Source: an uncultured Bacilli bacterium
GTDB taxonomy: Bacteria > Bacillota_I > Bacilli_A > RF39 > UBA660
Reading direction: 5' to 3'
Assembly: GCA_934087065.1 (NCBI GenBank)
Contig: CAKOIS010000012.1
Coordinates: 1-29,429 of the forward strand
Length of the DNA: 29,429 nt
The position numbers were made by a program, and so were the translations under genes. This document shows positions 22,643 to 29,429 of this stretch, piece by piece; position 1 is the stretch's first letter, and each line of letters starts with the position of its first letter. The notes beneath the pieces were generated by a model. It saw only the letters and a program-made list of their open reading frames with translations, was not told where the DNA came from and made no database searches.

Positions 22643-23950
22643 CTAAAATGGCATCTTCATATTACCATTCGATAGTTGTTTCATCATCTTTTTCATTTCT
22701 TCAAACTGAGTAAGAAGCTTGTTTACCTCTTGCACGCTCGTTCCACTTCCCTTTGCTATTCTTTGCTTTCTACTTGCTTTTAACACCTCAGGATGCGTTC
22801 TTTCATAAGGTGTCATAGAAAGTATTATTGCTTCTATTCTAGCCATTACTTTAGGATCTATACTAATATTATTAAGTCCCATCTTTCTTGCTCCTGGAAG
22901 TAATTTTAAAATGTTTTCAAGTGGACCTAATTTCTTAATTTGTTTTAACTGAGATAAAAAGTCCTCTAAATCAAAGTTACCCTTTTTCATTTTTTTAGCA
23001 GCAATTTTAGCTTCCTCTTCATCTATAACAGAACTAGCTTTTTCTGCAATACTAAGAATATCACCATAACCTAGTATCCTATCAGCTATTCTAGAAGGAA
23101 CAAATTCACTTAATCCATCTAACTTTTCAGAGTCACCTATATATTTAATTGGAATATTTGTAAGATGTCTTAAACTAAGAGCTACACCACCCTTTGTATC
23201 TCCATCCATCTTTGTTAATATACAACCAGTAAGTGGTAGTTTTTCATTAAATCCAGTTATCACGTTAATCGCATCTTGCCCCATCATCGCATCTATCACT
23301 AGTAGTATTTCACTCGCGTGAACTTCATTATTAATATTAACAAGTTCTTCCATCAAAACTTCATCAAGTTGCAAACGCCCTGCTGTATCTATAAGAACAT
23401 AGTCGTATCCTTTACTTTTAGCGTATTCTATCCCGCGTTTTGATATCTCTTCTGGATTACCCTTTCCTTCATCATACACTTCAATATTTAAACTTTTTCC
23501 AAGAGTTTTTAATTGCTCAATTGCAGCTGGACGATAAACATCACAAGCTATAAACATAGGTTTCTTATTAAACTTCTTTCTAACCAAATTACCTAGTTTT
23601 CCTGTAGTAGTAGTTTTACCACTTCCTTGTAAACCACACATTAAAACTATAGTCATGTCATTATTCATGATTAATGGACTTTCATCACTTCCTAAAAGTT
23701 CTACAAGTTCTCGCCTTAAAATGCTTACAAACACTTCTCCAGGTTTTAAGCTTTTTGTAACATTTTCTCCTATTACACTTTCCTTTACTTTATTTACAAA
23801 TTCTCCAACTATTTTATAGTTTACATCAGCTTCTAAAAGTGCTAAACGCACCTCTCTTACCATTTCACTTATATTATCCTCTGTAATAGTACCATACCCT
23901 TTTACTTTTGATATTATACCATCTAATTTTTCACTTAAATTATCAAACAT
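22643..23950 (-). CDS. ffh: Signal recognition particle protein Ffh
   Basis: GTPase of the signal recognition particle that delivers nascent membrane proteins. About 435 residues: N domain, G domain with CGLQGSGKTTTTGKLG, ACDVYRPAAIEQL, LIDTAGRLQLDE and TKMDGDTKGG, then the methionine-rich M domain with MARIEAIILSMTPYERTHPE and RKQRIAKGSGTSVQEVN for binding SRP RNA and signal peptides. I choose the ATG at 23950, with AGAGGTG upstream, over the frame start at 23971. Promoter at 23977-24005. The usual partner ylxM is not next to it. Confidence 0.98.
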   Translation of the reverse strand: MFDNLSEKLDGIISKVKGYGTITEDNISEMVREVRLALLEADVNYKIVGEFVNKVKESVIGENVTKSLKPGEVFVSILRRELVELLGSDESPLIMNNDMTIVLMCGLQGSGKTTTTGKLGNLVRKKFNKKPMFIACDVYRPAAIEQLKTLGKSLNIEVYDEGKGNPEEISKRGIEYAKSKGYDYVLIDTAGRLQLDEVLMEELVNINNEVHASEILLVIDAMMGQDAINVITGFNEKLPLTGCILTKMDGDTKGGVALSLRHLTNIPIKYIGDSEKLDGLSEFVPSRIADRILGYGDILSIAEKASSVIDEEEAKIAAKKMKKGNFDLEDFLSQLKQIKKLGPLENILKLLPGARKMGLNNISIDPKVMARIEAIILSMTPYERTHPEVLKASRKQRIAKGSGTSVQEVNKLLTQFEEMKKMMKQLSNGNMKMPF

Positions 23951-23976
23951 AATGCACCTCTTTCTGTACATCTAAT

Positions 23977-24005
23977 ATTATACCTTAAATTTAGTTTAAC
24001 ATCAA
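23977..24005 (-). promoter_or_regulatory. Sigma-A promoter of ffh
   Basis: Minus strand TTGATG (24000-24005), 17 bp, TATAAT (23977-23982), with AGAGGTG and the ATG about 25 bases downstream. Confidence 0.75.
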
Positions 24006-24165
24006 TTATGAAAGGTATAAACAAGCTATATTTTAGTAATTAGACAATTTTTTTAAACTTTTTATAAAAACTTTTCTTTACAGATTTTGAAAATTGGAAG
24101 CGTTTTTTGAAAAAACTCTTATACCTTTAACAAAAAATGGCCTCAATTTTAAAAATTGGGTACAT

Positions 24166-24194
24166 TTGACATACCTATATATCCGTGTTAGAAT
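24166..24194 (+). promoter_or_regulatory. Promoter of toxin-like peptide 2
   Basis: TTGACA (24166-24171), 17 bp, TAGAAT (24189-24194). Confidence 0.82.
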
Positions 24195-24202
24195 GAGTTC
24201 AA

Positions 24203-24265
24203 GGAGCAATTAAATTGGATGTCTCCCTTTCAATTTAGCTCTCTCAGGGAAGCTAAATTGGGAGA
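24203..24265 (+). promoter_or_regulatory. Structured leader hiding the ribosome binding site, copy 2
   Basis: CAATTTAGCT (24231-24240) pairs with AGCTAAATTG (24251-24260), 10 bp, with UCAGGG in the loop as in copy 1. TCTCC (24222-24226) can pair with GGAGA (24261-24265), which is the ribosome binding site. GGAGCAAT (24203-24210) is complementary to ATTGCTCC (24403-24410) past the coding region. Confidence 0.75.
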
Positions 24266-24272
24266 TGATAAC

Positions 24273-24356
24273 ATGGTAAAAGACCTTATGGATACTTTTA
24301 TCGGATGGTTTATCTTTTTTCTACAAAAACGTAGAAAAAAAGACATCTATCCGTAG
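24273..24356 (+). CDS. Type I toxin-like hydrophobic micropeptide, copy 2
   Basis: 27 residues: MVKDLMD, a hydrophobic span TFIGWFIFFL, then the basic QKRRKK and DIYP. It matches copy 1 in the MV..D start and the FFL-x-K-x-RKK core, but ends 10 residues earlier. ATG follows GGGAGATGAT. MxKDLM at the start recalls the Fst toxin, but the Fst proline motif is absent. Single membrane helix with a positive C-terminus is the usual build of type I toxins. Shared core despite strong DNA divergence of flanking stems supports real translation. Confidence 0.72.
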   Translation: MVKDLMDTFIGWFIFFLQKRRKKDIYP

Positions 24357-24414
24357 AAATACGAATAAATGTTAACAAATAAAGGTTAGCATTCAATCAA
24401 TGATTGCTCCCTAC
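24335..24414 (-). ncRNA. Antisense RNA, probable antitoxin, copy 2
   Basis: About 80 nt leftward RNA. Promoter 24421-24449. Terminator: 13 bp stem between 24343-24355 and 24360-24372 with loop UUUC, then seven U at 24335-24341. The stem has different bases from copy 1 but stays fully paired. Overlaps the last codons and 3' region of peptide 2; its 5' end carries GGGAGCAAU. Confidence 0.75.
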
Positions 24415-24420
24415 ATACAT

Positions 24421-24449
24421 AGTATATAATATTTTTATAGTTTATGCAA
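24421..24449 (-). promoter_or_regulatory. Promoter of antisense RNA, copy 2
   Basis: Minus strand TTGCAT (24444-24449), 17 bp, TATACT (24421-24426). Confidence 0.8.
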
Positions 24450-24493
24450 GAAGTTTATAATAAATAATTTAAAATCTTTTAAATCTCTTTATC

Positions 24494-24576
24494 AAAAAAA
24501 GACACTTATCTTTAGTAATAAAGATAAGTGTTAAGCTATAAAAAGGCTTACATTCAATCAATGAACGTTCCTTTCA
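24494..24576 (-). ncRNA. Orphan antitoxin-like RNA, copy 3
   Basis: A third copy of only the antisense half. Promoter 24583-24611; terminator stem ACACTTATCTTT / AAAGATAAGTGT (24502-24531), perfect 12 bp, then seven U at 24494-24500. Its sequence (AATGAAAGGAACGTTCATTG) is almost that of the copy 1 RNA, 8 kb away, rather than adjacent copy 2. No peptide gene or rightward promoter remains beside it. Confidence 0.72.
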
Positions 24577-24582
24577 TTAAAT

Positions 24583-24611
24583 AGTATACAATATTTTTAA
24601 AACTTATGCAA
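24583..24611 (-). promoter_or_regulatory. Promoter of orphan antisense RNA, copy 3
   Basis: Minus strand TTGCAT (24606-24611), 17 bp, TATACT (24583-24588). Confidence 0.78.
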
Positions 24612-24621
24612 GATTTTTTAT

Positions 24622-24652
24622 AAAAAACAGTTGTTAGTAATAACTGTTTTTT
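24622..24652 (-). terminator. Terminator of the phosphoesterase gene
   Basis: Minus strand AAAAAACAGTT, nine-base loop, AACTGTTTTTT. The gene's last codons and TAA stop are in the stem. Symmetric, so it can also stop rightward transcription from the toxin-like locus. Confidence 0.82.
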
Positions 24653-25497
24653 AAAGTAACCACAACAATTTCAGGTCTATTGTTTAGTCTAAACGGAAAT
24701 GTACTGTTACCTATACCTCTATTAACTATCATTTTAGTATATTTTAAATCATACATCCCACCAGCATATTTTGGTAGTATTCCCTGCCCTGGTGCATAAA
24801 TTGGCCCGAATGGTGGAATATTAAATTGTCCCCCATGAGCATGTCCTGTAAACACCAAATCTATATTCTTTCTATCATACTCTTTATAAAAGTCAGGTCT
24901 ATGTGAAATAAGTATAGTAAAATTTCTATGATTATACTTTAACTCTTCAAGTGCCTCATTAACTATCTCTTTATTAGACTGTTTAGGTAGCCCATATATT
25001 TTATTATACCTCTGCGCTTTAACAGGGTCTTCTAGTGCAATTACATTCATTCTCTGTCTTTTGTGTTTAAATACAAAAGCATTATTACTTGCTATATTTT
25101 CATTAAAATCATAGAGACTATTAAATAAATGCAATCTATCTTTAGCCTTATAATCGTGATTTCCAAAAGTATAATAAGTAGGAGCTATATTACTAAGTTT
25201 CTGCATAAAATCTAAAGCTATCTTAACATTAGGTCTATACTTATCTAACATATCTCCAGTAAACACAATTAAATCCGGTTCTATACATTTCACTTTATAA
25301 AGTATATTCTCTCTTAACTCTTCATTCCTAATATTATGTAAGTCACTTAACTGAACAATCTTTAACCCTTTCATATCTCTTGGTACTCTTTTTGAATCTA
25401 ATTCATAATTAGTTACAATAACATGATTATTTTCATAAATACCCCAACATATAATTCCAATTAAAACTATTACTGCTATTACTATAACATATTCCAT
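24634..25497 (-). CDS. YkuE-like metallophosphoesterase
   Basis: 287 residues. N-terminal membrane helix (about 4-20), then a calcineurin-like two-metal phosphoesterase domain: VQLSDLHN (D, H), VFTGDMLD, FGNHDYK, ILISHRPDF and FTGHAHGGQFNIP, in the right order. C-terminal VNRGIGNSTFPFRLNNRPEI is typical of the YkuE/YaeI group, which act at the cell envelope, some on lipid substrates. The membrane tether and motif set make the family secure; the substrate is not known. Promoter at 25529-25557. Confidence 0.92.
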   Translation of the reverse strand: MEYVIVIAVIVLIGIICWGIYENNHVIVTNYELDSKRVPRDMKGLKIVQLSDLHNIRNEELRENILYKVKCIEPDLIVFTGDMLDKYRPNVKIALDFMQKLSNIAPTYYTFGNHDYKAKDRLHLFNSLYDFNENIASNNAFVFKHKRQRMNVIALEDPVKAQRYNKIYGLPKQSNKEIVNEALEELKYNHRNFTILISHRPDFYKEYDRKNIDLVFTGHAHGGQFNIPPFGPIYAPGQGILPKYAGGMYDLKYTKMIVNRGIGNSTFPFRLNNRPEIVVVTLKNSYY

Positions 25498-25528
25498 TTA
25501 AATCACTTACCTTTTTTGTTCTAATATC

Positions 25529-25557
25529 ATTTTATCATTAATAAGCATTCTCTTCAA
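25529..25557 (-). promoter_or_regulatory. Sigma-A promoter of the phosphoesterase gene
   Basis: Minus strand TTGAAG (25552-25557), 17 bp, TAAAAT (25529-25534). Confidence 0.65.
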
Positions 25558-25565
25558 CATTAACT

Positions 25566-26087
25566 TTATATTAACTTCTTTAAACTGTAAACATTTTTAT
25601 TAATTTCATAATAGCTAGCATAAGTATCATCTTTATACATAATTAACTCAAGTATACTTTGAATATCATTAACATCAGTTTTCATATGATTAATAGTAGC
25701 CTTAGCTTTTCTTAAAGCTTCCTTATCATTAGGATTTACTATATAAATAGAAGTATCATCTAATACATCAAAGTAACCACTTACGTGTTTCCCTTCAAGC
25801 CAAGTATTCTTTAAAGTTATTTCTAAAATAAATGTAGGATCTTCTATTTTAACCTCAGTAACATCAAGTATTAAATCTCCCTTAATTACTTCTTCCTTAT
25901 ACTTGTATTCCCTTACAGAATAAGACCTAGTCTTAGTATCTAAAATAATCCCATCAGTATAAAGTAAAGTTGACACTTTATTTTCTTTATTATTTATCAC
26001 AATTGGCCTACCTGGTGCAGGTATAATTTTTACAATTCTTTTGCTAAGAGTATTAATTTCAACTGTAAACACTTTCTTTTTAATCAT
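25566..26087 (-). CDS. Unknown protein, about 173 residues
   Basis: Not recognised. N-terminal two thirds are beta-rich (KKVFTVEINTLSKRIVKIIP, EDPTFILEITLKNTWLEG), and the last third is helical (KEALRKAKATINHMKTDVND). No signal peptide, membrane helix or cysteine. The ATG at 26087 lies eight bases after AAAGGAG and is preferred over the frame start at 26108. Upstream (26101-26171) the sequence AAAGTGA/TCACTTT is repeated in both orientations, which could be an operator, but this is weak. Confidence 0.7.
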   Translation of the reverse strand: MIKKKVFTVEINTLSKRIVKIIPAPGRPIVINNKENKVSTLLYTDGIILDTKTRSYSVREYKYKEEVIKGDLILDVTEVKIEDPTFILEITLKNTWLEGKHVSGYFDVLDDTSIYIVNPNDKEALRKAKATINHMKTDVNDIQSILELIMYKDDTYASYYEINKNVYSLKKLI

Positions 26088-26191
26088 TTCTAACACTCCT
26101 TTTCCCATTTAAAGTGAACTAAACTTTCTCACTTTATATATTATTTCTCATAAAGTAGGTATCTCACTTTTTAAACTCATGTACTTTATTT

Positions 26192-26295
26192 ACTTATTAA
26201 TAGCAAGAACTATCTCATAACTTAAATTCATTTCTTTATCAATCAAACCATTTATTAAAAACTATCCAAGTTTTAAAGCCTATTTCTAATTCCAT
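26192..26295 (-). other. Possible decayed small gene in a 319-bp intergenic region
   Basis: Between the unknown protein gene and the first YjcZ-like gene (26109-26427) no intact gene is visible. One stretch looks formerly coding: MELEIGFKTW from 26295 in one frame, continuing as FLINGLIDKEMNLSYEIVLA in another frame, ending at 26190. A frameshift would be needed to join them. Product not recognised; may be chance. Confidence 0.25.
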
Positions 26296-26388
26296 ACTTT
26301 CATTTATATACCTAAGTTATAAAATAATTATATATAAAACTCCTACTTAATGGTTTATATGATACCATACTAATTATTCAATGTAAAG

Positions 26389-26409
26389 AAAAAGATACTT
26401 TCAAGTACC
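26389..26409 (-). terminator. Terminator of the YjcZ-like gene pair
   Basis: Minus strand GGTACTT / AAGTATC stem with a small loop (one G-U), then TTTTT. Confidence 0.65.
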
Positions 26410-26427
26410 TTTTTATCACATTATAGA

Positions 26428-26544
26428 TTACCAACCTACAAATGCACCAAATATTATAGCTAAAAGTATAAATAGAATTAATATTATAAAGAAACTATTA
26501 CCATAATTTCCTCCACATGGATTTGTATTACAACAATTATTCAT
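26428..26544 (-). CDS. YjcZ-like sporulation micropeptide 1
   Basis: 38 residues: short C/N/G-rich head (MNNCCNTNPCGGNYGNS), then one hydrophobic helix (FFIILILFILLAIIFGAFVG) and a final W. This is the build of the YjcZ family, small hydrophobic proteins linked to sporulation in Bacilli. GGGAGGTG is placed six bases before the ATG. It lies 19 bases after a paralogous peptide gene. Too short to be called by many gene finders. Confidence 0.82.
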   Translation of the reverse strand: MNNCCNTNPCGGNYGNSFFIILILFILLAIIFGAFVGW

Positions 26545-26563
26545 AAATCACACCTCCCTTAAA

Positions 26564-26659
26564 CTAGATAAATGCACCTAGTATGATTACTAATAAAATG
26601 AATAATACTAAAGCGAATGCTGCTCCTCCTACTCCGTTATTTTTGCAACAACAGTTCAT
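26564..26659 (-). CDS. YjcZ-like sporulation micropeptide 2
   Basis: 31 residues: MNCCCKNNGVGG followed by a hydrophobic helix ending LLVIILGAFI. Shares the Cys/Asn/Gly head and the I-x-GAF end with its neighbour at 26428, so the pair probably arose by tandem duplication. AAAGGAGG is eight bases before the ATG. The promoter is unclear. Confidence 0.8.
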   Translation of the reverse strand: MNCCCKNNGVGGAAFALVLFILLVIILGAFI

Positions 26660-26730
26660 TAGTCATTCCTCCTTTTTTATCTTTACACTTTTATTATAAG
26701 CAAATTTTAAAAAAGTGTGAGTGCTTAATC

Positions 26731-26759
26731 TTGTAATTTCTAATAAATTTTGTTAGAAT
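26731..26759 (+). promoter_or_regulatory. Sigma-A promoter of prsA
   Basis: TTGTAA (26731-26736), 17 bp, TAGAAT (26754-26759); GGAGGG precedes the ATG at 26782. Confidence 0.7.
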
Positions 26760-26781
26760 AGTTAGTGTTGGAGGGATAAAT

Positions 26782-27744
26782 ATGAAAAAAATTAAAAAAG
26801 CTATATTACTTGTTATAGTACTTGGCTTAACTACAGGATGTGGAACAGCTAAATTAAGTGATGGAAAACAAAGCGTTGTTACATTTAAAGATAACGCAGG
26901 CATTAGTGCTGAAACTTTATACGAAAAGTTAAAAGATAAGCACGGTGTTGAAGTTTTAGTTAATCTTATTGATACAGAATTATTAAGTAAAGAATACTCT
27001 AAAACTGATAGTGAACAAGATTATGTAGATAATATGTTTAATTCTTACAAAAAACAATGGGGAGATAACTTTAAAAGCTATATGGCTTACTACTTTGGTG
27101 TTTCAACTGAAGACGAGTTAAAAGAATACATTAGACTTAACTACAGAAGAAATGCTTGGACAGAAGACTATGCTAAACAACAAGTTACAGATAAAGAAAT
27201 TAACGATTACTACAAAGACTATGTAGTTGGAGACATTACTGCTAGTCACATTCTAATAGCAAGTGAAGCAACAGACAAAATGAGTGACTCAGAAAAGAAA
27301 GCAGCCGAAGAAAAAGCTTTAAAATTAGCTAAAGAAATAATTGAAAAACTTAAAAAAGGTGAAAAATTTGAAGATTTAGCTAAAGAATACTCAGATGACT
27401 CAAGTAACAGTGAAAAAGGCGGAGTACTAAGTACTTTCAATGATAGAAGTACCCTAGACAAAAACTTCCTAGAATCTGCAATTAAACTTGAAGTTGGAAA
27501 GTACTCTACTACACCTGTTAAATCACAATATGGTTACCACATCATTTACAAGACTAAACAAGAAAATAAGCCAGAACTAGACACAGTTAAAACAAGCGTT
27601 ATAGCTAAAATAGCAAATGAAAAAATAGAAAACGATTCAAGTTTTGCAAGTAAAGCACTAGTAGCACTTAGAGAAAAATACGAAATGAACATCACAGACA
27701 GCAAACTTGAAAGCAGTTATAACAGTGTTTACAAAACAAAATAA
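26782..27744 (+). CDS. prsA: Foldase lipoprotein PrsA
   Basis: Extracellular peptidyl-prolyl isomerase and chaperone tethered to the membrane. Lipoprotein signal with lipobox LTTGC, C20 lipidated. N-terminal SurA-like chaperone region (about 30-150), parvulin domain from about 153: ASHILIASEATD, a helix KALKLAKEIIEKLKKGEKFE, DLAKEYSDDSSNSEKGGVL, and YGYHIIYKTKQE at its end; then a C-terminal helical segment. 320 residues, normal length. It probably helps fold exported proteins such as the sortase substrates. Single gene with its own promoter and terminator. Confidence 0.95.
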   Translation: MKKIKKAILLVIVLGLTTGCGTAKLSDGKQSVVTFKDNAGISAETLYEKLKDKHGVEVLVNLIDTELLSKEYSKTDSEQDYVDNMFNSYKKQWGDNFKSYMAYYFGVSTEDELKEYIRLNYRRNAWTEDYAKQQVTDKEINDYYKDYVVGDITASHILIASEATDKMSDSEKKAAEEKALKLAKEIIEKLKKGEKFEDLAKEYSDDSSNSEKGGVLSTFNDRSTLDKNFLESAIKLEVGKYSTTPVKSQYGYHIIYKTKQENKPELDTVKTSVIAKIANEKIENDSSFASKALVALREKYEMNITDSKLESSYNSVYKTK

Positions 27745-27765
27745 AGAGTTCGTTTGAACTCTTTT
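27743..27765 (+). terminator. Terminator of prsA
   Basis: AAAGAGTTC, loop GTTT, GAACTCTTTT; overlaps the TAA stop. Confidence 0.82.
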
Positions 27766-27812
27766 AATATGCCTTAGACACAGTTAAGTTAATGGGATCA
27801 AGCTAACGGGAT

Positions 27813-29429
27813 CTAGCATCCACTTGTAGTTTCCAATATTGTGTATGGGTCACTTGCTGAGCCATCTCCTCCACTTGTTTTGACACAAGATTTTAGTGAT
27901 ATTACTGGACGCACACCGCGCATGCTGCTGACCCACCAGCTGTACAAGTAACCAGGATTAACCGAACCGTCCACGTAGAACACGTTAGCTTTGCCGCTGC
28001 CATCCCAACTGCCAGGAGACAACAACCACCAATTTGTTGAGCCTGTTGAACTTTCTAATGAACTATTTGTATAATACCACATTGGTGAATTAGTATAAGC
28101 TACTCCTCCTGCATATGCTATTTCGTCTGCTGTCATTAAGGCTATTGGATATGTTAGTTTTCCATTTCCTACACTTGCATCTACTGTGAATTTATCATTA
28201 TTATTTGTACAATCGTATGATGGTGCTTTATTTGTGTCTAGTCTTGTATATGCTGCATAGTAGAATTTTGATCCTTTTGCTGAGTATGTTCCACTTCCTA
28301 CTTCTCTATCGTTACAATATACTGCTGTTGTACTTAGATATTTTGTATATGATATCATATTGCTTGCATACCAATTATCTATTGCTGTTTTTATTGTACT
28401 ATTATTTGTATTTGCTCTATTGCTTGCTTGTGATCCACTTGTTCCATACATATATCCTACATACATTGAGTCATTGTATGTTTTATTAAATGAGCTCGTT
28501 CCTATATATGCATCTGTTGTTGTTGTACTTGTTCCATGATATAGTAGTCTTACTCCACCATCTGAATTTGTTCTTATTATTCTCCAGTATAAGTCTTGAT
28601 TACTTGCATTCTTTCCAAACTTTACCCAGTTATTAATAATTGATGTGGAATCTTTGTTAAATATGTAATCTTTAAATTCCCATTCACGGTTTACTATTGG
28701 ATTATATTCTATACCGTTCTCTGAACAATCTTCTTCACTAACTCCAAGTACAGCAGTCCAATATTCACCAGTTATTAAGCATATGTTTTCAGTTTTACAT
28801 TCATTTTCGGTTAAAACAATTCCTGTCCAAGATTCTAAAAGTGTTTCTGCTTCAGCTACAGTGTTAGCATAAACGATTTTGTAATCAGAGCCATTCTCAG
28901 TTGAAAATGTAAAACCATAATCTTCAGAAGTAATTTGGCAAGTTCCCACTCTTGAAGCTGTTCCATCTATTCCAGCAAAATAATATACATCTGTGTTATC
29001 TTCTTTTGCATTGTATAATGTATTTGTTGTGTTTGCTGTAAATGGTGTAGTAAATTCTGTTCTTGCACTTATTGTTGAATTATCTTTAAGTAACTTAGCG
29101 TATAAAGTATATGCTATATTAACATTACAAGTAGTGTTACTTGTTACATTCTTAACTATTACTTTACCATCACTTATTTCATTAGTACATCCAGTTACAC
29201 TATCAATAACTAAGTCTGTATAGAATGTAACTTGCCCATTCTCTGTAGTAGTTTTAGATGTACTATCTAATGAACCTGCTATACTAGGTACTGCTGTTAC
29301 TGTGTAACTTCCTGTACCTGTTGTAAAGTCTATATTACATAAGTCTTCACTTTCTAACTTTTCTACTTCTAATAACCAATTATCATTATCCCAAGATAAT
29401 ATACTACCACTTTTACAAGTTATACTCTT
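27813..29429 (-). CDS. Large surface protein with variable-looking C-terminal domain (5' end outside window)
   Basis: The frame is open to 29429, so at least 538 residues; the N-terminus is missing. Two beta-rich repeated segments come first (TCKSGSILSWDNDN; TNEISDGKVIVKNVTSNTTC), then GIDGTASRVGTCQIT, and from about 28680 a C-terminal module with EFKDYIFNKD, YWRIIRTNSDGGVRLLYHG, ALMTADEIAYAGG, WWLLSPGSWDGSGKANVF and RGVRPVISLKS. This C-terminal module resembles the DUF6273/C-type-lectin-like type seen on gut bacterial surface proteins. Codons 28031-27909 have unusual GC and NNC use (see findings). Thr/Ser/Asn/Tyr-rich, likely exported. Confidence 0.82.
   Translation of the reverse strand, partial: KSITCKSGSILSWDNDNWLLEVEKLESEDLCNIDFTTGTGSYTVTAVPSIAGSLDSTSKTTTENGQVTFYTDLVIDSVTGCTNEISDGKVIVKNVTSNTTCNVNIAYTLYAKLLKDNSTISARTEFTTPFTANTTNTLYNAKEDNTDVYYFAGIDGTASRVGTCQITSEDYGFTFSTENGSDYKIVYANTVAEAETLLESWTGIVLTENECKTENICLITGEYWTAVLGVSEEDCSENGIEYNPIVNREWEFKDYIFNKDSTSIINNWVKFGKNASNQDLYWRIIRTNSDGGVRLLYHGTSTTTTDAYIGTSSFNKTYNDSMYVGYMYGTSGSQASNRANTNNSTIKTAIDNWYASNMISYTKYLSTTAVYCNDREVGSGTYSAKGSKFYYAAYTRLDTNKAPSYDCTNNNDKFTVDASVGNGKLTYPIALMTADEIAYAGGVAYTNSPMWYYTNSSLESSTGSTNWWLLSPGSWDGSGKANVFYVDGSVNPGYLYSWWVSSMRGVRPVISLKSCVKTSGGDGSASDPYTILETTSGC
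27909..28031 (-). other. Probable variable region of a diversity-generating retroelement target
   Basis: 41 codons from WWLLSPG to RGVR. By my count GC is about 56% and 15 codons end in C (GGC, AGC, TAC, AAC, TTC, GTC, CGC), while adjacent codons of the same gene nearly all end in A or T. The place (C-terminal lectin-like module, just before VRPV-I-SL) and NNC codons are what A-to-N mutagenesis of AAC codons leaves. The reverse transcriptase and template repeat are not in this window. Confidence 0.6.

Larger units (their letters stand above)
24029..24449. repeat. Long repeated element, copy 2 (toxin-antitoxin-like)
   Basis: Diverged copy of 16006-16435 in the same orientation, with every functional part kept: conserved upstream block (24029-24165), rightward promoter, leader hairpin, peptide gene, leftward RNA. 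It is best conserved in the upstream block and the promoters, and least in the stems, which change in pairs. It fills the gap between the ffh promoter and the phosphoesterase terminator together with copy 3. Confidence 0.85.

Noticed and set aside
26101..26171. CRISPR-like short repeats (TCTCACTTT/AAAGTGA)
   Set aside because: Only two or three imperfect short motifs with no regular spacer; at most an operator.
28205..28489. Plus-strand frame rich in Leu/Tyr opposite the surface protein
   Set aside because: Composition is the complement of Thr/Asn/Ser-rich repeats; no start signal.
1..29429. tRNA genes, rRNA, SRP RNA or tmRNA
   Set aside because: Looked for cloverleaf and conserved core motifs by eye on both strands and found none besides rnpB.

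Overview
The window looks like a chromosomal segment of a low-GC, Gram-positive Bacillota, probably an uncultured gut member of the Bacilli. The evidence is the strongly A/T-biased codon use, a type B RNase P RNA, sortase with a cell-wall-anchored surface protein, a PrsA lipoprotein, sigma-A promoters with 17-bp spacers, and GGAGG-type ribosome binding sites. TGA is used as a stop, for example at the ATGA/TGATG overlaps in the priA operon, so this is the standard bacterial code and not the Mycoplasma code. A CotD-like coat protein behind a sigma-K-like promoter and two YjcZ-like micropeptides suggest a sporulating lineage.

Layout. 1-4560 (minus strand) is a conserved housekeeping block read as gpsB, rnpB, rodZ-like, pgsA, recA, rny. 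It resembles the Bacillus arrangement but lacks cinA and the penicillin-binding protein. 4579-9593 (minus) is an operon of NT5C-like HAD phosphatase, metallo-beta-lactamase hydrolase, priA, fmt and an anchored protein of unknown function, with overlapping starts and stops. 9806-15902 holds a lone nucleotidyltransferase head domain, a YdcF/SanA-like protein, a CtpE-like P-type ATPase, a DUF975-CmpB membrane protein, a small membrane protein and an XRE regulator. 16006-16440 is a structured toxin-antitoxin-like locus. 16621-19473 has a class B-type sortase with a large extra N-terminal domain, divergent from an NPDTG-anchored vWA-like surface protein. 19511-23950 has a thioredoxin-like anchored protein, a YbaK-type editing protein, a pectinacetylesterase-like hydrolase, a CotD-like protein, a transglutaminase-like protein and ffh. 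24029-24620 has a second copy of the toxin-antitoxin-like locus plus an antitoxin-only third copy. The end of the window carries a YkuE-like phosphoesterase, an unknown protein, two YjcZ-like peptides, prsA and the C-terminal part of a large surface protein.

Two things stand out. (1) Two diverged copies of a roughly 430-bp element each encode a 27-37 residue hydrophobic peptide with a conserved FFL-x-K-x-RKK core. In each, a leader hairpin sits at or over the ribosome binding site, and a convergent 80-nt RNA has its own perfect-spacer promoter and an intrinsic terminator inside the peptide gene. The helices are kept by compensatory changes between copies. This fits a type I toxin-antitoxin family that I do not recognise as a described one. 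(2) The C-terminus of the last gene contains a 123-bp patch of about 56% GC, rich in NNC codons and ending in RGVRPV, in an otherwise very AT-rich gene. This is the signature expected of the variable region of a diversity-generating retroelement target. No reverse transcriptase or template repeat is visible in the window.
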